This document shows, in pieces, positions 1 to 8,114 of a DNA stretch of 64,000 bases. Made by a program: the position numbers and the translations under genes. The notes beneath the pieces are model-generated. The model saw only the letters and a list, made by a program, of their open reading frames with translations. It searched no databases and had not been told where the DNA came from. This DNA is from Nitrospira sp. (lineage in GTDB: Bacteria > Nitrospirota > Thermodesulfovibrionia > Thermodesulfovibrionales > Dissulfurispiraceae): contig NSJL01000005.1 of NCBI GenBank assembly GCA_002634385.1, forward strand, positions 62,001-126,000. Reading direction: 5' to 3'. How positions within the stretch are numbered: the first letter of the stretch is position 1; every line of letters begins with the position of its first letter.

Positions 1-203
1 GCGGAGAGCTGGACATCCAGCCTGATGTAGCCCGCCCCGAGGCGGGAAGTGTACGAGAAGAGCGACTCCTGCGCGCTGGTAGGCATATCGGGGAAGATCA
101 TGGAATGGGCACCGTACGAGTCGTCGCTGCCTGCATAGCAGTTTCCCCAGGGGAGGAGTGCCATCATGATCGTAAGAAAGAGAAACAAACCCCTTGGTTT
201 CAT
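1..203 (-). CDS. Secreted protein, N-terminal part only (possible glycoside-hydrolase-like)
   Basis: Only the first 67 codons are inside the window; the gene runs off the left edge. The start chosen is the ATG at 203. It gives a short basic N-terminus, a hydrophobic stretch and an Ala-x-Ala-like end (NCYAG), so a Sec signal peptide of about 24 residues is seen. The mature part contains FSYTSRLGAGYIRLDVQ. A phrase of this kind, with a small-residue turn followed by an Arg-Leu-Asp strand, occurs at the first strand of TIM-barrel glycoside hydrolases. That family link is a guess from one short stretch. No strong Shine-Dalgarno sequence is visible. Confidence 0.55.
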   Translation of the reverse strand, partial: MKPRGLFLFLTIMMALLPWGNCYAGSDDSYGAHSMIFPDMPTSAQESLFSYTSRLGAGYIRLDVQLS

Positions 204-355
204 TGCGCAGTACCCCACTCGGTCCTCCCTCGTTTTCTGAATTTTTTGCTCTCCTACTTTACGGCTGATCCCCTCCGTTGTCAAGGGCGCCTGCCCATTC
301 CGGGAAGATGTTATAATGAGCGGATGCGGAAATATGCGAGGAGGCACCGGAATAT

Positions 356-838
356 ATGATCGTCGGCATTATCGCGGATTCCCACGACCATCTCGACAAC
401 CTCAGGAAGGTGTTGAGTATCTTTCACGAGCGAAAGGTGGAACATATCATTCATGCGGGGGACTTTACGTCCGCTTTCACCTGGAGGGCGCTGAAACATT
501 TCCCGGGAGGGTTTACCGGCATCTTCGGCAATAATGATGGAGAGAGGGTTCTCCTGAAGAAGCTGTACCAGGGAAGGGTATTCGCACAGCCGTACCGGTT
601 TTCCCTTCACCACCGGCGCATTGTGGTGATGCATGAGCCGGATGTGGTGGATGCCCTGGCGGACAGCGGGCATTTCGATCTCGTCGTATACGGCCACACC
701 CATGAACCGGTGGTCAGGAAAGTGGCAAATACGCTGGTAGTGAATCCCGGAGAGGCGTGCGGCTGGCTTTACGAAAACCCCACGGCGGCAGTGGTGGATC
801 TGGAAAGGATGGAGGCGGAGATCCTGCCGATCAGGTGA
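356..838 (+). CDS. YfcE/MJ0936-type metallophosphoesterase
   Basis: 160-residue protein with all the metal-binding blocks of the small calcineurin-like phosphoesterase family: D-S-H near residue 8 (IIADSHDH), HAGDF, FGNNDGE and YGHTHEP near the C-terminus. Family members are cytosolic, use two divalent metals and hydrolyse phosphodiesters such as cyclic nucleotides or bis-pNPP; the natural substrate is usually unknown. The length is normal for a single-domain enzyme. An AGGAGG-like ribosome site lies about 10 bases before the ATG. It is divergent from the secreted protein at the left edge and convergent with the radical SAM gene downstream, so it is probably transcribed alone. Confidence 0.9.
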   Translation: MIVGIIADSHDHLDNLRKVLSIFHERKVEHIIHAGDFTSAFTWRALKHFPGGFTGIFGNNDGERVLLKKLYQGRVFAQPYRFSLHHRRIVVMHEPDVVDALADSGHFDLVVYGHTHEPVVRKVANTLVVNPGEACGWLYENPTAAVVDLERMEAEILPIR

Positions 839-866
839 CGCACGGGAGGCGTTGCCTTCCCCTTCC

Positions 867-1781
867 TTATGCGCTGATTCCGTCGATCCTCTTCAGTCCG
901 GCGGAAAGGGCCATATGTATGGCTTCGTCGTATTCCTTGCGGGTGAGCCGCCGGTCCAGGGGCGGGTATTCATCCGCATGATAACAGGGATAATATTGGT
1001 CCATAATGTTGATGTACGTATCCCTCGAAATCTCCTCCGCGATGAAGCGTACCACCTCCGCTGTCCCGGCCCTCCCTTCGGGGAGTACGAGGTGACGGAC
1101 GAGCAGCCCCCGAAGGGCGATCCCCCTCTCATCGAGGAGGAGATCTCCTACCTGCCGGTGCATTTCGCGCAGGGCCGCCTTGACGGTCGCGGGGTAATCT
1201 TCCACCTTCGAGAGCATCCGTGCGGTTTCAGGATCCGCGTATTTGAAGTCGGGCATGTAGATGTCGATGATCCCGTCGAGCATTCTCAGGGCCTCCAGGG
1301 ATTCATATCCCCCGCAATTGTAGACAACGGGCACATTCAGCCCCCTCTCCGCCGCCAGTGCCAGGGAGCGGAGGATCATGGGCACCTGGTGCGTGGGAGA
1401 TACGAGGTCGATATTGTGGCATCCCCGCTCCTGCAGTTCCAGAAACACCTCCGCAAGCTGTCCGCAGGACATCTCCCGGCCCTCCCCCGTATGGCTGATG
1501 GACCAGTTCTGGCAGAACACGCACCCCAGGTTGCACCGGGTGAAAAAAACAGTGCCGGAACCGTGCCTCCCCACCAGGGGGGCCTCCTCCCCGAAATGGG
1601 GACCCCAGCTCGCCACAAGGGGCCTGTCACCGGTTTTGCAGAAGCCGATCTCCCCTCTGCTGCGGTCCACCCTGCACCTGCGCGGGCAGAGAGAGCACTC
1701 CTTCAGCATCCCCTCGGCAGTCCGTACCCGGTTCCACAGGTCAGCGGGCGAAAGAAGGCGATATGCTGGAACAAAAGCCAT
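867..1781 (-). CDS. Radical SAM protein, PflA-like (COG1313)
   Basis: 304 residues. An N-terminal cysteine cluster (CSLCPRRC then FCKTG) precedes the radical SAM motif C-N-L-G-C-V-F-C (CxxxCxxC) near residue 83. This arrangement is that of uncharacterised PflA-like radical SAM proteins, which bind one SAM-cleaving 4Fe-4S cluster. A glycyl-radical enzyme partner would be expected for a true activase, and none is in the window, so the substrate is unknown. The start ATG at 1781 sits just after an AT-rich TATACTATA box on the minus strand, which may be its promoter. It is divergent from the small-protein/HDOD operon. Confidence 0.85.
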   Translation of the reverse strand: MAFVPAYRLLSPADLWNRVRTAEGMLKECSLCPRRCRVDRSRGEIGFCKTGDRPLVASWGPHFGEEAPLVGRHGSGTVFFTRCNLGCVFCQNWSISHTGEGREMSCGQLAEVFLELQERGCHNIDLVSPTHQVPMILRSLALAAERGLNVPVVYNCGGYESLEALRMLDGIIDIYMPDFKYADPETARMLSKVEDYPATVKAALREMHRQVGDLLLDERGIALRGLLVRHLVLPEGRAGTAEVVRFIAEEISRDTYINIMDQYYPCYHADEYPPLDRRLTRKEYDEAIHMALSAGLKRIDGISA

Positions 1782-1895
1782 TGCTTATAGTATAGAACAA
1801 TTGACACCCCTCTCCAACCGGCACCGGCGGCCAGGGACAAAAGCAGGTGAATGCCGTCGCTTTCTTTCCAAACTTTATTTTTTTGATTTTTCCTG

Positions 1896-1904
1896 TGATA
1901 TAAT
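1896..1904 (+). promoter_or_regulatory. Extended -10 promoter for the HDOD/GGDEF operon
   Basis: TG-A-TATAAT at 1896-1904 is a perfect extended -10 element. It lies about 34 bases before the ATG of the first gene of the operon. No good -35 is seen, which is compatible with an extended -10. Functional use is inferred. Confidence 0.55.
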
Positions 1905-1937
1905 GTCTGGGCATTGTCATTACGATGCGGGAGGTTT

Positions 1938-2237
1938 ATGGTGCCGAAGGTTTCTGTGAACAGCCTCAAACCGGGAATGAAGCTGGCAAAACCGGTGATG
2001 AACGAGAGCGGCATGATACTGCTCGGCGAGGGTACGGAACTTACGGAGACACATATCGAGCGGCTGCAGAATATGACCATCGGCAGCGTTGCGGTGGTCG
2101 GAAACGCGCAACCGCGGAAATCGAAGACGGAGATGCTGTCCGAGCTGGACGCCCGTTTCAGGAAGACGGAGGCCGAGCCGTACATGCCGATCATCAAACG
2201 GGTGTTTAAGGAACATATCGAGGAGCTGTGCCGGTAA
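1938..2237 (+). CDS. Small DUF3391-like protein linked to HDOD protein
   Basis: 99 residues from the ATG at 1938, which has GGGAGG four bases upstream; an upstream in-frame ATG at 1914 lacks a ribosome site. The N-terminal half (VNSLKPGMKLAKPV, then GTELTETHIERL) resembles the short beta-rich module found before HD-GYP domains. Here it stands as a separate protein ending with a helical tail. Its stop codon overlaps the next start (TAATG), so it is translationally coupled to the HDOD gene. A scaffold or sensor role for that protein is inferred; no catalytic residues are visible. Confidence 0.75.
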   Translation: MVPKVSVNSLKPGMKLAKPVMNESGMILLGEGTELTETHIERLQNMTIGSVAVVGNAQPRKSKTEMLSELDARFRKTEAEPYMPIIKRVFKEHIEELCR

Positions 2238-3073
2238 TGGATATACAGGTGCTGCGCGCCCAGATCGAGAAGATAGACACCCTTCCGACTATCCCTACTG
2301 TACTGAAAAAGCTTCTGGCGGTCATCGAGAACCCCAAAGTCTCGATGAATGACATCAGCGGCTTCATCTCCAATGATCCTGTCCTCACGTCCCGGGTACT
2401 CAAAGTGGTCAATTCGCCGATATACGGTTTCCCCGGAAGGATCTCTTCGGTGAGCCAGGCCCTGATTCTCCTTGGTCTGAATGTGGTCAGGGGGATGCTT
2501 CTCGGCGTCTCCGTTTTCGAGGCCATGCAAAAGACCATGCAGGGCCTGTGGGAGCACTCCCTGGGATGTGCTGTAACCGCCCGGATCATTGCCATTAAGA
2601 AGGGGGTGAGCGAGCCCGAAGAGGTCTCCATCGCCGCTCTGCTCCACGACATAGGGAAAGTGGTCCTCGGATTGAAGTTTCCCGGAGAATACAAAGAGAT
2701 CATGACCGATGCAGAGAGGAGGGATCTCCTCATTTTCGAGGGTGAAAAGGATCGTTTCGGCATCACTCATGCGGATGCCGGGGCCTGGGTTGCCCAGAAA
2801 TGGAATTTCCCCAGGGGTCTCATCGAGGTCATCGAGTACCACCATAAGCCGCATCTCTCGAGGGGAGTCCCTCTGCAAACCGCCATAGTGCACTTGTCTG
2901 ATATCCTTGTCCGTGCCCGGGGGTTCGGCTTTGCCGGGGACAACTTCGTTCCCCCTCTCCATCCGTCCGTCTGGCAGACCCTCCGTCTTTCGGAAGGGGA
3001 TATCAAAGAGATTCTTATGGAAGCCGAGGAGTCCTTAGAGCAGGCGGAGGATTTCATCCTCTCCGAGGAATAG
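2237..3073 (+). CDS. HDOD domain signalling protein
   Basis: 278 residues. The sequence follows the HDOD pattern: TLPTIPTVLKKLLAVIENPK at the N-terminus, a helix with SNDPVLTSRVLKVVNSP, then ALLHDIGKVVLG and later EYHHKPH. An intact HD pair (LLHDIGK) is present, whereas many HDOD proteins lack it, so residual metal binding is possible. The start is set at the ATG overlapping the previous stop; a GTG nine bases earlier is the alternative. It is followed without a gap by the GGDEF protein. HDOD proteins usually act as non-enzymatic hubs in motility, quorum or c-di-GMP signalling. Confidence 0.88.
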   Translation: MDIQVLRAQIEKIDTLPTIPTVLKKLLAVIENPKVSMNDISGFISNDPVLTSRVLKVVNSPIYGFPGRISSVSQALILLGLNVVRGMLLGVSVFEAMQKTMQGLWEHSLGCAVTARIIAIKKGVSEPEEVSIAALLHDIGKVVLGLKFPGEYKEIMTDAERRDLLIFEGEKDRFGITHADAGAWVAQKWNFPRGLIEVIEYHHKPHLSRGVPLQTAIVHLSDILVRARGFGFAGDNFVPPLHPSVWQTLRLSEGDIKEILMEAEESLEQAEDFILSEE

Positions 3074-4015
3074 ATGAAGACGGTCGTCACCATTACCAGG
3101 GATCTTGTGCTTACCAGTGTTGTCGAAAGACTCCTCTCGGACTCTTACCGGATACTCCTTTTCTCTTCCCTCCAGGCATCTCTGGACTATATCTACAACT
3201 CCCTTCCGGATGTGCTGGTGGTCGAGATCGGTGCGGAGGACACGCAGACCGTATCGCTGCTGAACGGGCTGAAGGCGGACCCCAGTTTCGGCCATCTGCC
3301 GGTTCTGGCGGTGATTTCCGACTGTTGTACCCTTCCCGGCGGTGATTTCCTCATCGTTGATGATTTTGTGCGGCATACCTGTCTCGAAACGGACCTCCGT
3401 ACGCGGATCGAGCTCTGTATCAGCCGGGCGGAAAGGGTGGTGGAAGTGAATCCCCTTACGCGGCTTCCGGGTAATATCACTATTTCCAAACAGTTGCAGA
3501 AGAGGCTGGATGCGGGTGAGATATTCGGGCTCGCCTATGCCGATCTTGACCACTTCAAGCCCTATAACGACAGGTATGGTTTCAGCCGGGGCGACGAGGT
3601 CCTCAAGATGCTCGGAAGGCTTATTCTCAATTCGGTAAAAGAGAAGCAGCCCTTGGGCAGTTTTGTCGGTCATATCGGCGGGGATGATTTTATCTATATA
3701 ATGGATTATTCCGATATCGAGGCAGTATCGCATATCATAGGCAGCAATTTCGACAGGATCATCCCTACCTTTTACGATGCAGAGGACAGGGCACGGGGTT
3801 ATATTGAATCCGTCGACAGGGAGGGAGAGGCGAGAACCTTCCCGCTCATCTCCCTCTCCATCGGTATTACTCACAACAAATTCCGGAAATTCACCCATTA
3901 CGGTGAAATGGCGGAGGTCGCCTCCGAGATGAAAAAATATGCAAAATCCATTAAGGGCAGTTGCTGCAAGATGGACAGAAGGAGGTATGACCGGACCGGC
4001 GAGGTCTGCCCGTAA
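3074..4015 (+). CDS. Receiver-like/GGDEF protein (variant GGDDF)
   Basis: 313 residues whose ATG directly abuts the previous stop. Residues 1 to about 115 look like a receiver fold, but the acceptor aspartate position reads VLVVEIG, with Glu instead of Asp, so phosphorylation is doubtful. Residues about 130-300 form a GGDEF-like domain with LPGNITISKQL, AYADLDHFKPYND and the active-site loop GGDDF. The RxxD product-inhibition site is not seen before the loop. GGDDF loops can be catalytic, so this may be a diguanylate cyclase not subject to I-site control, or a c-di-GMP or GTP sensor. Third gene of the HDOD operon. Confidence 0.82.
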   Translation: MKTVVTITRDLVLTSVVERLLSDSYRILLFSSLQASLDYIYNSLPDVLVVEIGAEDTQTVSLLNGLKADPSFGHLPVLAVISDCCTLPGGDFLIVDDFVRHTCLETDLRTRIELCISRAERVVEVNPLTRLPGNITISKQLQKRLDAGEIFGLAYADLDHFKPYNDRYGFSRGDEVLKMLGRLILNSVKEKQPLGSFVGHIGGDDFIYIMDYSDIEAVSHIIGSNFDRIIPTFYDAEDRARGYIESVDREGEARTFPLISLSIGITHNKFRKFTHYGEMAEVASEMKKYAKSIKGSCCKMDRRRYDRTGEVCP

Positions 4016-4093
4016 TCTCCTCTGCCCCTTCGGGAGGTTCCGCTCCGGCTGCTGCCCCGCCCGGTCTCCTGCGGACTTTTGAAAAGGACTATT

Positions 4094-4369
4094 TCATTCG
4101 AAGAGCTTGATGATGCTGTCCGCCTTGTCTTCGATGTTCTTCAGGTTATGGGCAATGGCGTTGTACTCGCTTTTCAGCCGGTACAGTTCGTCTGCGATAT
4201 TCAGGGAGGCGAGAATAGAGGCCTTCAGGGGCGTGATGTGCGCAGAGGTCTGGTAGACCTCCCTGAGCTTCGCATCCACATACTCTGCAAGCTGTTGAAT
4301 GTGCTCCGGAGGCGCATCTCCTTTGATGAGATACTTCTGCCCGAGGATATGTACCTCAACCGTACCCAT
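4094..4369 (-). CDS. zapA: Cell division protein ZapA
   Basis: 91 residues, the usual ZapA length. The N-terminal beta-hairpin (VEVHILGQKYLIKGD) and the helix AEYVDAKLREV are typical, followed by a long C-terminal coiled-coil helix. ZapA bundles FtsZ protofilaments at the division ring. The coding sequence starts eight bases after the preceding coiled-coil gene, so the two are co-transcribed. The pairing of zapA with a short coiled-coil gene is common and suggests they act together at the Z ring. Confidence 0.9.
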   Translation of the reverse strand: MGTVEVHILGQKYLIKGDAPPEHIQQLAEYVDAKLREVYQTSAHITPLKASILASLNIADELYRLKSEYNAIAHNLKNIEDKADSIIKLFE

Positions 4370-4376
4370 GGAAGGC

Positions 4377-4592
4377 TTATTTTACTTCAATGGATTCGAG
4401 CTCGGTGAACAGGTTTTCGATCTGCTGCTTGATGGCCGATTTTTCCGCGGTCAGCCGCTCTATTTCCTGATCCTTTGAGGTGACGATCTCCTCAAGCTCC
4501 TGGATTCTCCTTTCAAGAGCGCTTTTTTCCTCTTTGAGGGTCTTTACCTTTTCTACTGCATAGGTTATCTTTTCCTCGAAATTCTTCAACAT
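4377..4592 (-). CDS. ZapB-like short coiled-coil protein
   Basis: 71 residues that are almost all heptad repeat (EEKSALERRIQELEEI, then SKDQEIERLTAEKSA), so one long coiled coil is predicted. AAGGAGGA lies about 11 bases before the ATG. It is immediately upstream of zapA in the same operon. The size, charge and position fit a ZapB-type cell-division coiled coil, but such proteins are too low in complexity to assign by sequence alone. Confidence 0.7.
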   Translation of the reverse strand: MLKNFEEKITYAVEKVKTLKEEKSALERRIQELEEIVTSKDQEIERLTAEKSAIKQQIENLFTELESIEVK

Positions 4593-4722
4593 ATGAGTAA
4601 TGTCCTCCTTGATAGAAATAAATGGCGCGTTATACGAAGGCCCCTCTTCTGCCGCATCCGAACGCGGGGCCGGCTAAAAATAATACACAATTCATCCCCC
4701 AAAAATAAAGGCGCCGAACTGT

Positions 4723-6708
4723 CTACAGCTCTCCGAGATGGGAGCTGATAAAGGAGATATCCGTATCGGGCCGTGATCTCATGTATTCAAAATAGGAGGT
4801 CATGACCTTCTTCACATAGGTGCGCGTCTCATCGAAGGGAATGTCTTCGATAAATTCATCGACGGTCCGGTACGCTCCCTTGCTCAGCCATTCCCTGACC
4901 GCCTCCTCTCCCCCGTTGTATGCGGCAATGGCAAGGGGGAGGGAGCCGAACCTGTTCAGCAGTTGTTTCAGGTAGGCCGAGCCGATGAGAATGTTGGTCC
5001 TCGGGTTATAGAGCTCTCCGGAGTTCTTCACATCGATTCTTTTGTCGAACCGGTGCGCTGTCCGGGGCATCAGCTGCATGAGCCCCATAGCCCCGGCAAT
5101 GGACCGTGCATCGGGGGCAAAGCGGGATTCCTCACGCATGACCGAAAGGACCAGGAGGGGATCGAGCTCCCTTTCCCGCGCAATCTCCTCCACCTCCTGC
5201 CAGTACCCGAGGGGGTAAAAGAGATCATGGAGCTCTTCGGAATAGGGAACCCTGGCGATGGTATTCAGGGAGAGGCGGTAATTGCCGAGCTTTTTGAGAT
5301 ATGTGCTGACGGATACAAGGTCCTGGAGGCCAGGGTTTTTCCGCACCGCGTGCAGCAGCTCCGCCGCGGCCTCATTCGTTAAACCGAGTTTCTCCAGGAT
5401 CTCGACCCTCTCGGCGGCAGGGGAAGGCAGAACCCCCGTCCTGAGAGGGGAGGGCGCTACCGCGGAAGGCTTCCGGCTGTCCCGCACCAGGGAGAGGAAA
5501 GCATAAAAACCCTGGCCGTTCTTCCCGGACATCGTTATTTTGACCGGTTCCGCCTCTCCCATGGCCCTTTTGCATTTGTTGTTCCAGTAAGCGTATTTTG
5601 AATCTCCGGAGAGGGAAGAGAGTTGCATGAATATTCCCGACGCGTTCTGGTAGTCCCTCAGCAGGTAGTAGGTCCATCCCATGGACCAGAGGGCCTCCTC
5701 TTTTGCAGAGGGATAACGGGCAAGGACAAAGGCGAAAACCTGCAGGGCCTCATCGCTCCTGCCCTCGCGTCTCTTTTTCATGCCGTAGGCGAGGAGCACC
5801 GGCGCGACCCGCTTATCGTCCGTCTGCTTCAGCTCGGGCAATTCGGATTGGAAGGTGTCCATATCTCCGGCCCTGAAGAGGGCGCGCGCCCTCCAGTAGC
5901 TGTTCTTCACCCGGCCGTATAATTCCGCCGATTCTTTATACCGTTTCTGCCGGAAAAGGGAGAGGGCAAGCCCTTCCACGATGTCGTTCTGCAGAGCGCC
6001 CATGTCCTTCTTCAAGGCCGCCCTGAAAGCCTTTTCTGCCTCTTCGAAGTGCCAGGCGGCGTTCAGGTTTTTTCCCCTCTTCCAGAGGTCCTCTGCGGTG
6101 ATGTCGGAGGGAGAGAGCTCTTTGAGCGCGCTCAACGACAGGGGAGTGGCGGAAAGATATACCTCCCTGAAGAGCTCCAGCGCTCTCTGTGTCTCCTTGT
6201 TCCCCTTCAGGTATTGGGCATAGGAGTACTTCATCTCCATGCTCGAGGGATAGTCCCGGATAAAGCCTTCAAACAGTTCGGCCACCGAGGGGCTCTCCTT
6301 CTTCCGGAGCAGCTCGATCTCCTTCGTCCGGGCATTTTTCAGCAGGCAGGATTCTTTGTAGTGCTCCCTGATGGCTTTCAGATCGGAAAGGGCACTGTCC
6401 GTGTCTCCCGTCTTTTCATAGGCCTGCGCTCTCCACAGGAGTGCGTAATCCCCGAGTACCGGTATGCCCTCATAGGAGGCGGTGAGGAGCGGAATGGCTT
6501 TGGAGAACTCGCCCCTGTCAAGACAGAGCTTTCCCTGGAGAAGGGCGGATGCAGTACCCGTCTCCGCACCGAGCGGGGAGGATATCGCCTGCTCCCCCCC
6601 CGGCGGCTCAGAGGCAAGGGAAGAAAAGGCCAGGGGACCGGAAAGGAAAAAGAGGGAAAGGACGATACAGCTCCGCCTTGCACTGTTCTTTATGGATTGC
6701 TCAAGCAA
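4723..6708 (-). CDS. slt: Soluble lytic murein transglycosylase (Slt70-like)
   Basis: 661 residues. A Sec signal is visible at the N-terminus. Residues from about 60 to 480 are TPR-like helical repeats (the superhelical ring of Slt70). The C-terminal SLT domain carries the catalytic-glutamate motif MREESRFAP, followed by GAMGLMQLMP and AYNGGEEAVREW. It cleaves the MurNAc-GlcNAc bond in the periplasm with 1,6-anhydro product. The start is a TTG with AGGAG six bases upstream; no ATG lies nearby in frame. It begins 18 bases after aroC ends and is probably co-transcribed with it. Confidence 0.9.
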   Translation of the reverse strand: MLEQSIKNSARRSCIVLSLFFLSGPLAFSSLASEPPGGEQAISSPLGAETGTASALLQGKLCLDRGEFSKAIPLLTASYEGIPVLGDYALLWRAQAYEKTGDTDSALSDLKAIREHYKESCLLKNARTKEIELLRKKESPSVAELFEGFIRDYPSSMEMKYSYAQYLKGNKETQRALELFREVYLSATPLSLSALKELSPSDITAEDLWKRGKNLNAAWHFEEAEKAFRAALKKDMGALQNDIVEGLALSLFRQKRYKESAELYGRVKNSYWRARALFRAGDMDTFQSELPELKQTDDKRVAPVLLAYGMKKRREGRSDEALQVFAFVLARYPSAKEEALWSMGWTYYLLRDYQNASGIFMQLSSLSGDSKYAYWNNKCKRAMGEAEPVKITMSGKNGQGFYAFLSLVRDSRKPSAVAPSPLRTGVLPSPAAERVEILEKLGLTNEAAAELLHAVRKNPGLQDLVSVSTYLKKLGNYRLSLNTIARVPYSEELHDLFYPLGYWQEVEEIARERELDPLLVLSVMREESRFAPDARSIAGAMGLMQLMPRTAHRFDKRIDVKNSGELYNPRTNILIGSAYLKQLLNRFGSLPLAIAAYNGGEEAVREWLSKGAYRTVDEFIEDIPFDETRTYVKKVMTSYFEYMRSRPDTDISFISSHLGEL

Positions 6709-6726
6709 ATTAGACTCCTGTACACC

Positions 6727-7950
6727 CTAAAAACCGCGCAGGTATTCCCTGTACGCGTCGTAATTTCTTCTGGTCTCGTCAACAGTATTGCCCCCGAACT
6801 TCTCGAGGAAAGCGTCGGAGAGGACCACGGCCATCATCGCCTCTCCGATCACCGCCGCAGCGGGCACGGCGCAGGTGTCGGAGCGCTCGTAGGCGGCTTC
6901 GAGGGGCTCGCGCGATACAATGTCCACGGAGCGAAGGGGCCTCCTCAGAGTAGGAATGGGTTTCATGGCGGCCCTGACCACAACGGGCATACCGTTCGTC
7001 ATCCCTCCTTCGATGCCTCCGGCATGGTTCGTCTTCCGGTAAAAGCTGCAGCAAGAGCCGTCGGCGGACGCCTTGCCTTCCGAATCCGTCTCTTTGTGAT
7101 AATAAATCTCGTCCATTACTTCAGAACCGGGCTTCTCCGCCATGGCGAAACCGGTCCCGATCTCGACTCCTTTCATCGCCTGGGTTCCCATCAATGCCTG
7201 CGCCAGTCGCCCGTCGAGTCTCTTGTCCCACTGGATATGACTCCCCAGGCCCGCCGGAACGCCTGTAGCGATCACCTCGAACGTGCCGCCGAGGGTATCC
7301 CCGTTCTTCGCGGCAGCATCGATCGCCTCCGTCATCTGTTTCGAGGCCTCCTCTTCAGGGCATCGTACCGGGGAGGCCTCCGTTTTGCGGAGGAGTTCGT
7401 TCCAGTCGAGCGTCTCCTGCATCCCGTAGTCAGGCCTCTGCATCACAGCATTTCCGATCCGGATCACATAGCTGCCGATAGTGATGCCGAATTCCGCCAG
7501 GAACCGCTTCGCCACCGCGCCCACGGCAACCCGCATGGCGGTTTCCCGCGCGCTGGAGCGCTCGAGGATGTTCCTGACATCCTTCTGCCCGTATTTGACG
7601 GCGCCGGCGAGGTCCGCATGTCCGGGTCTCGGCCTCGTGACCGGGGGAATAGAGCCTTCGTGGACGACATCGGGGGACATTCCCTCCTGCCAGTTCTTCC
7701 AGTCCCTGTTTTCTATGAGAAGGGAGAGGGGGGATCCCATGGTCTTCCCCCATCTGACTCCCGAAAGGATCTCGGCGTGGTCCTGTTCGATCTTCATCCG
7801 GCCCCCGCGGCCGTAGCCGCCCTGTCTTCTCTTCAGTTCCCTGTCGATGTCGTCCGGGGAGAGGGCGAGCCCTGCGGGGATGCCTTCGACGATGCCTACC
7901 AGCCCTTTGCCGTGTGATTCGCCTGCCGTAAGGAATCGGAGTATATTCAT
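6727..7950 (-). CDS. aroC: Chorismate synthase
   Basis: 407 residues. All signatures of the FMN-dependent enzyme are present: FLTAGESHGKG at the N-terminus, RPRPGHADLAGAVKYG in the first third, the block GGIEGGMTNGMPVVVRAAMKP, and AYERSDTCAVPAAAVIGEAM near the end. It converts EPSP to chorismate, the last step of the shared aromatic pathway. The length is slightly above the usual 350-390 because of a C-terminal tail. The ATG at 7950 follows a GTG; the ATG is chosen. It is the first gene of a two-gene unit with slt. Confidence 0.95.
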   Translation of the reverse strand: MNILRFLTAGESHGKGLVGIVEGIPAGLALSPDDIDRELKRRQGGYGRGGRMKIEQDHAEILSGVRWGKTMGSPLSLLIENRDWKNWQEGMSPDVVHEGSIPPVTRPRPGHADLAGAVKYGQKDVRNILERSSARETAMRVAVGAVAKRFLAEFGITIGSYVIRIGNAVMQRPDYGMQETLDWNELLRKTEASPVRCPEEEASKQMTEAIDAAAKNGDTLGGTFEVIATGVPAGLGSHIQWDKRLDGRLAQALMGTQAMKGVEIGTGFAMAEKPGSEVMDEIYYHKETDSEGKASADGSCCSFYRKTNHAGGIEGGMTNGMPVVVRAAMKPIPTLRRPLRSVDIVSREPLEAAYERSDTCAVPAAAVIGEAMMAVVLSDAFLEKFGGNTVDETRRNYDAYREYLRGF

Positions 7951-8114
7951 CACTACTAAAATACCCTGAATTATCCGGCAGCGTCAATCATTTCAGGCCG
8001 CACCGCTCCGGGCACTCCTCATCTTGCTGAAATGCAGGAGGATTTTTTCGGCGTGTCCGGTGCCGTGATTTTTTTCTTTCAGAGGGTGTGCAAAAGTATG
8101 ATAGAATACCTTTA

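Noticed and set aside
852-1790. Long plus-strand open frame of 312 codons opposite the radical SAM gene
   Set aside because: It is antisense to a gene with clear CxxxCxxC and family motifs, and its own translation is rich in Pro, Gly and Arg without any domain.
1703-2962. 419-codon minus-strand frame opposite the HDOD operon
   Set aside because: It is a shadow of well-supported plus-strand genes and shows no domain or start signal.
4016-4093. 6S RNA gene next to zapA
   Set aside because: Only 78 bases lie between zapA and the convergent gene, too short for 6S RNA, and no matching hairpin is seen.
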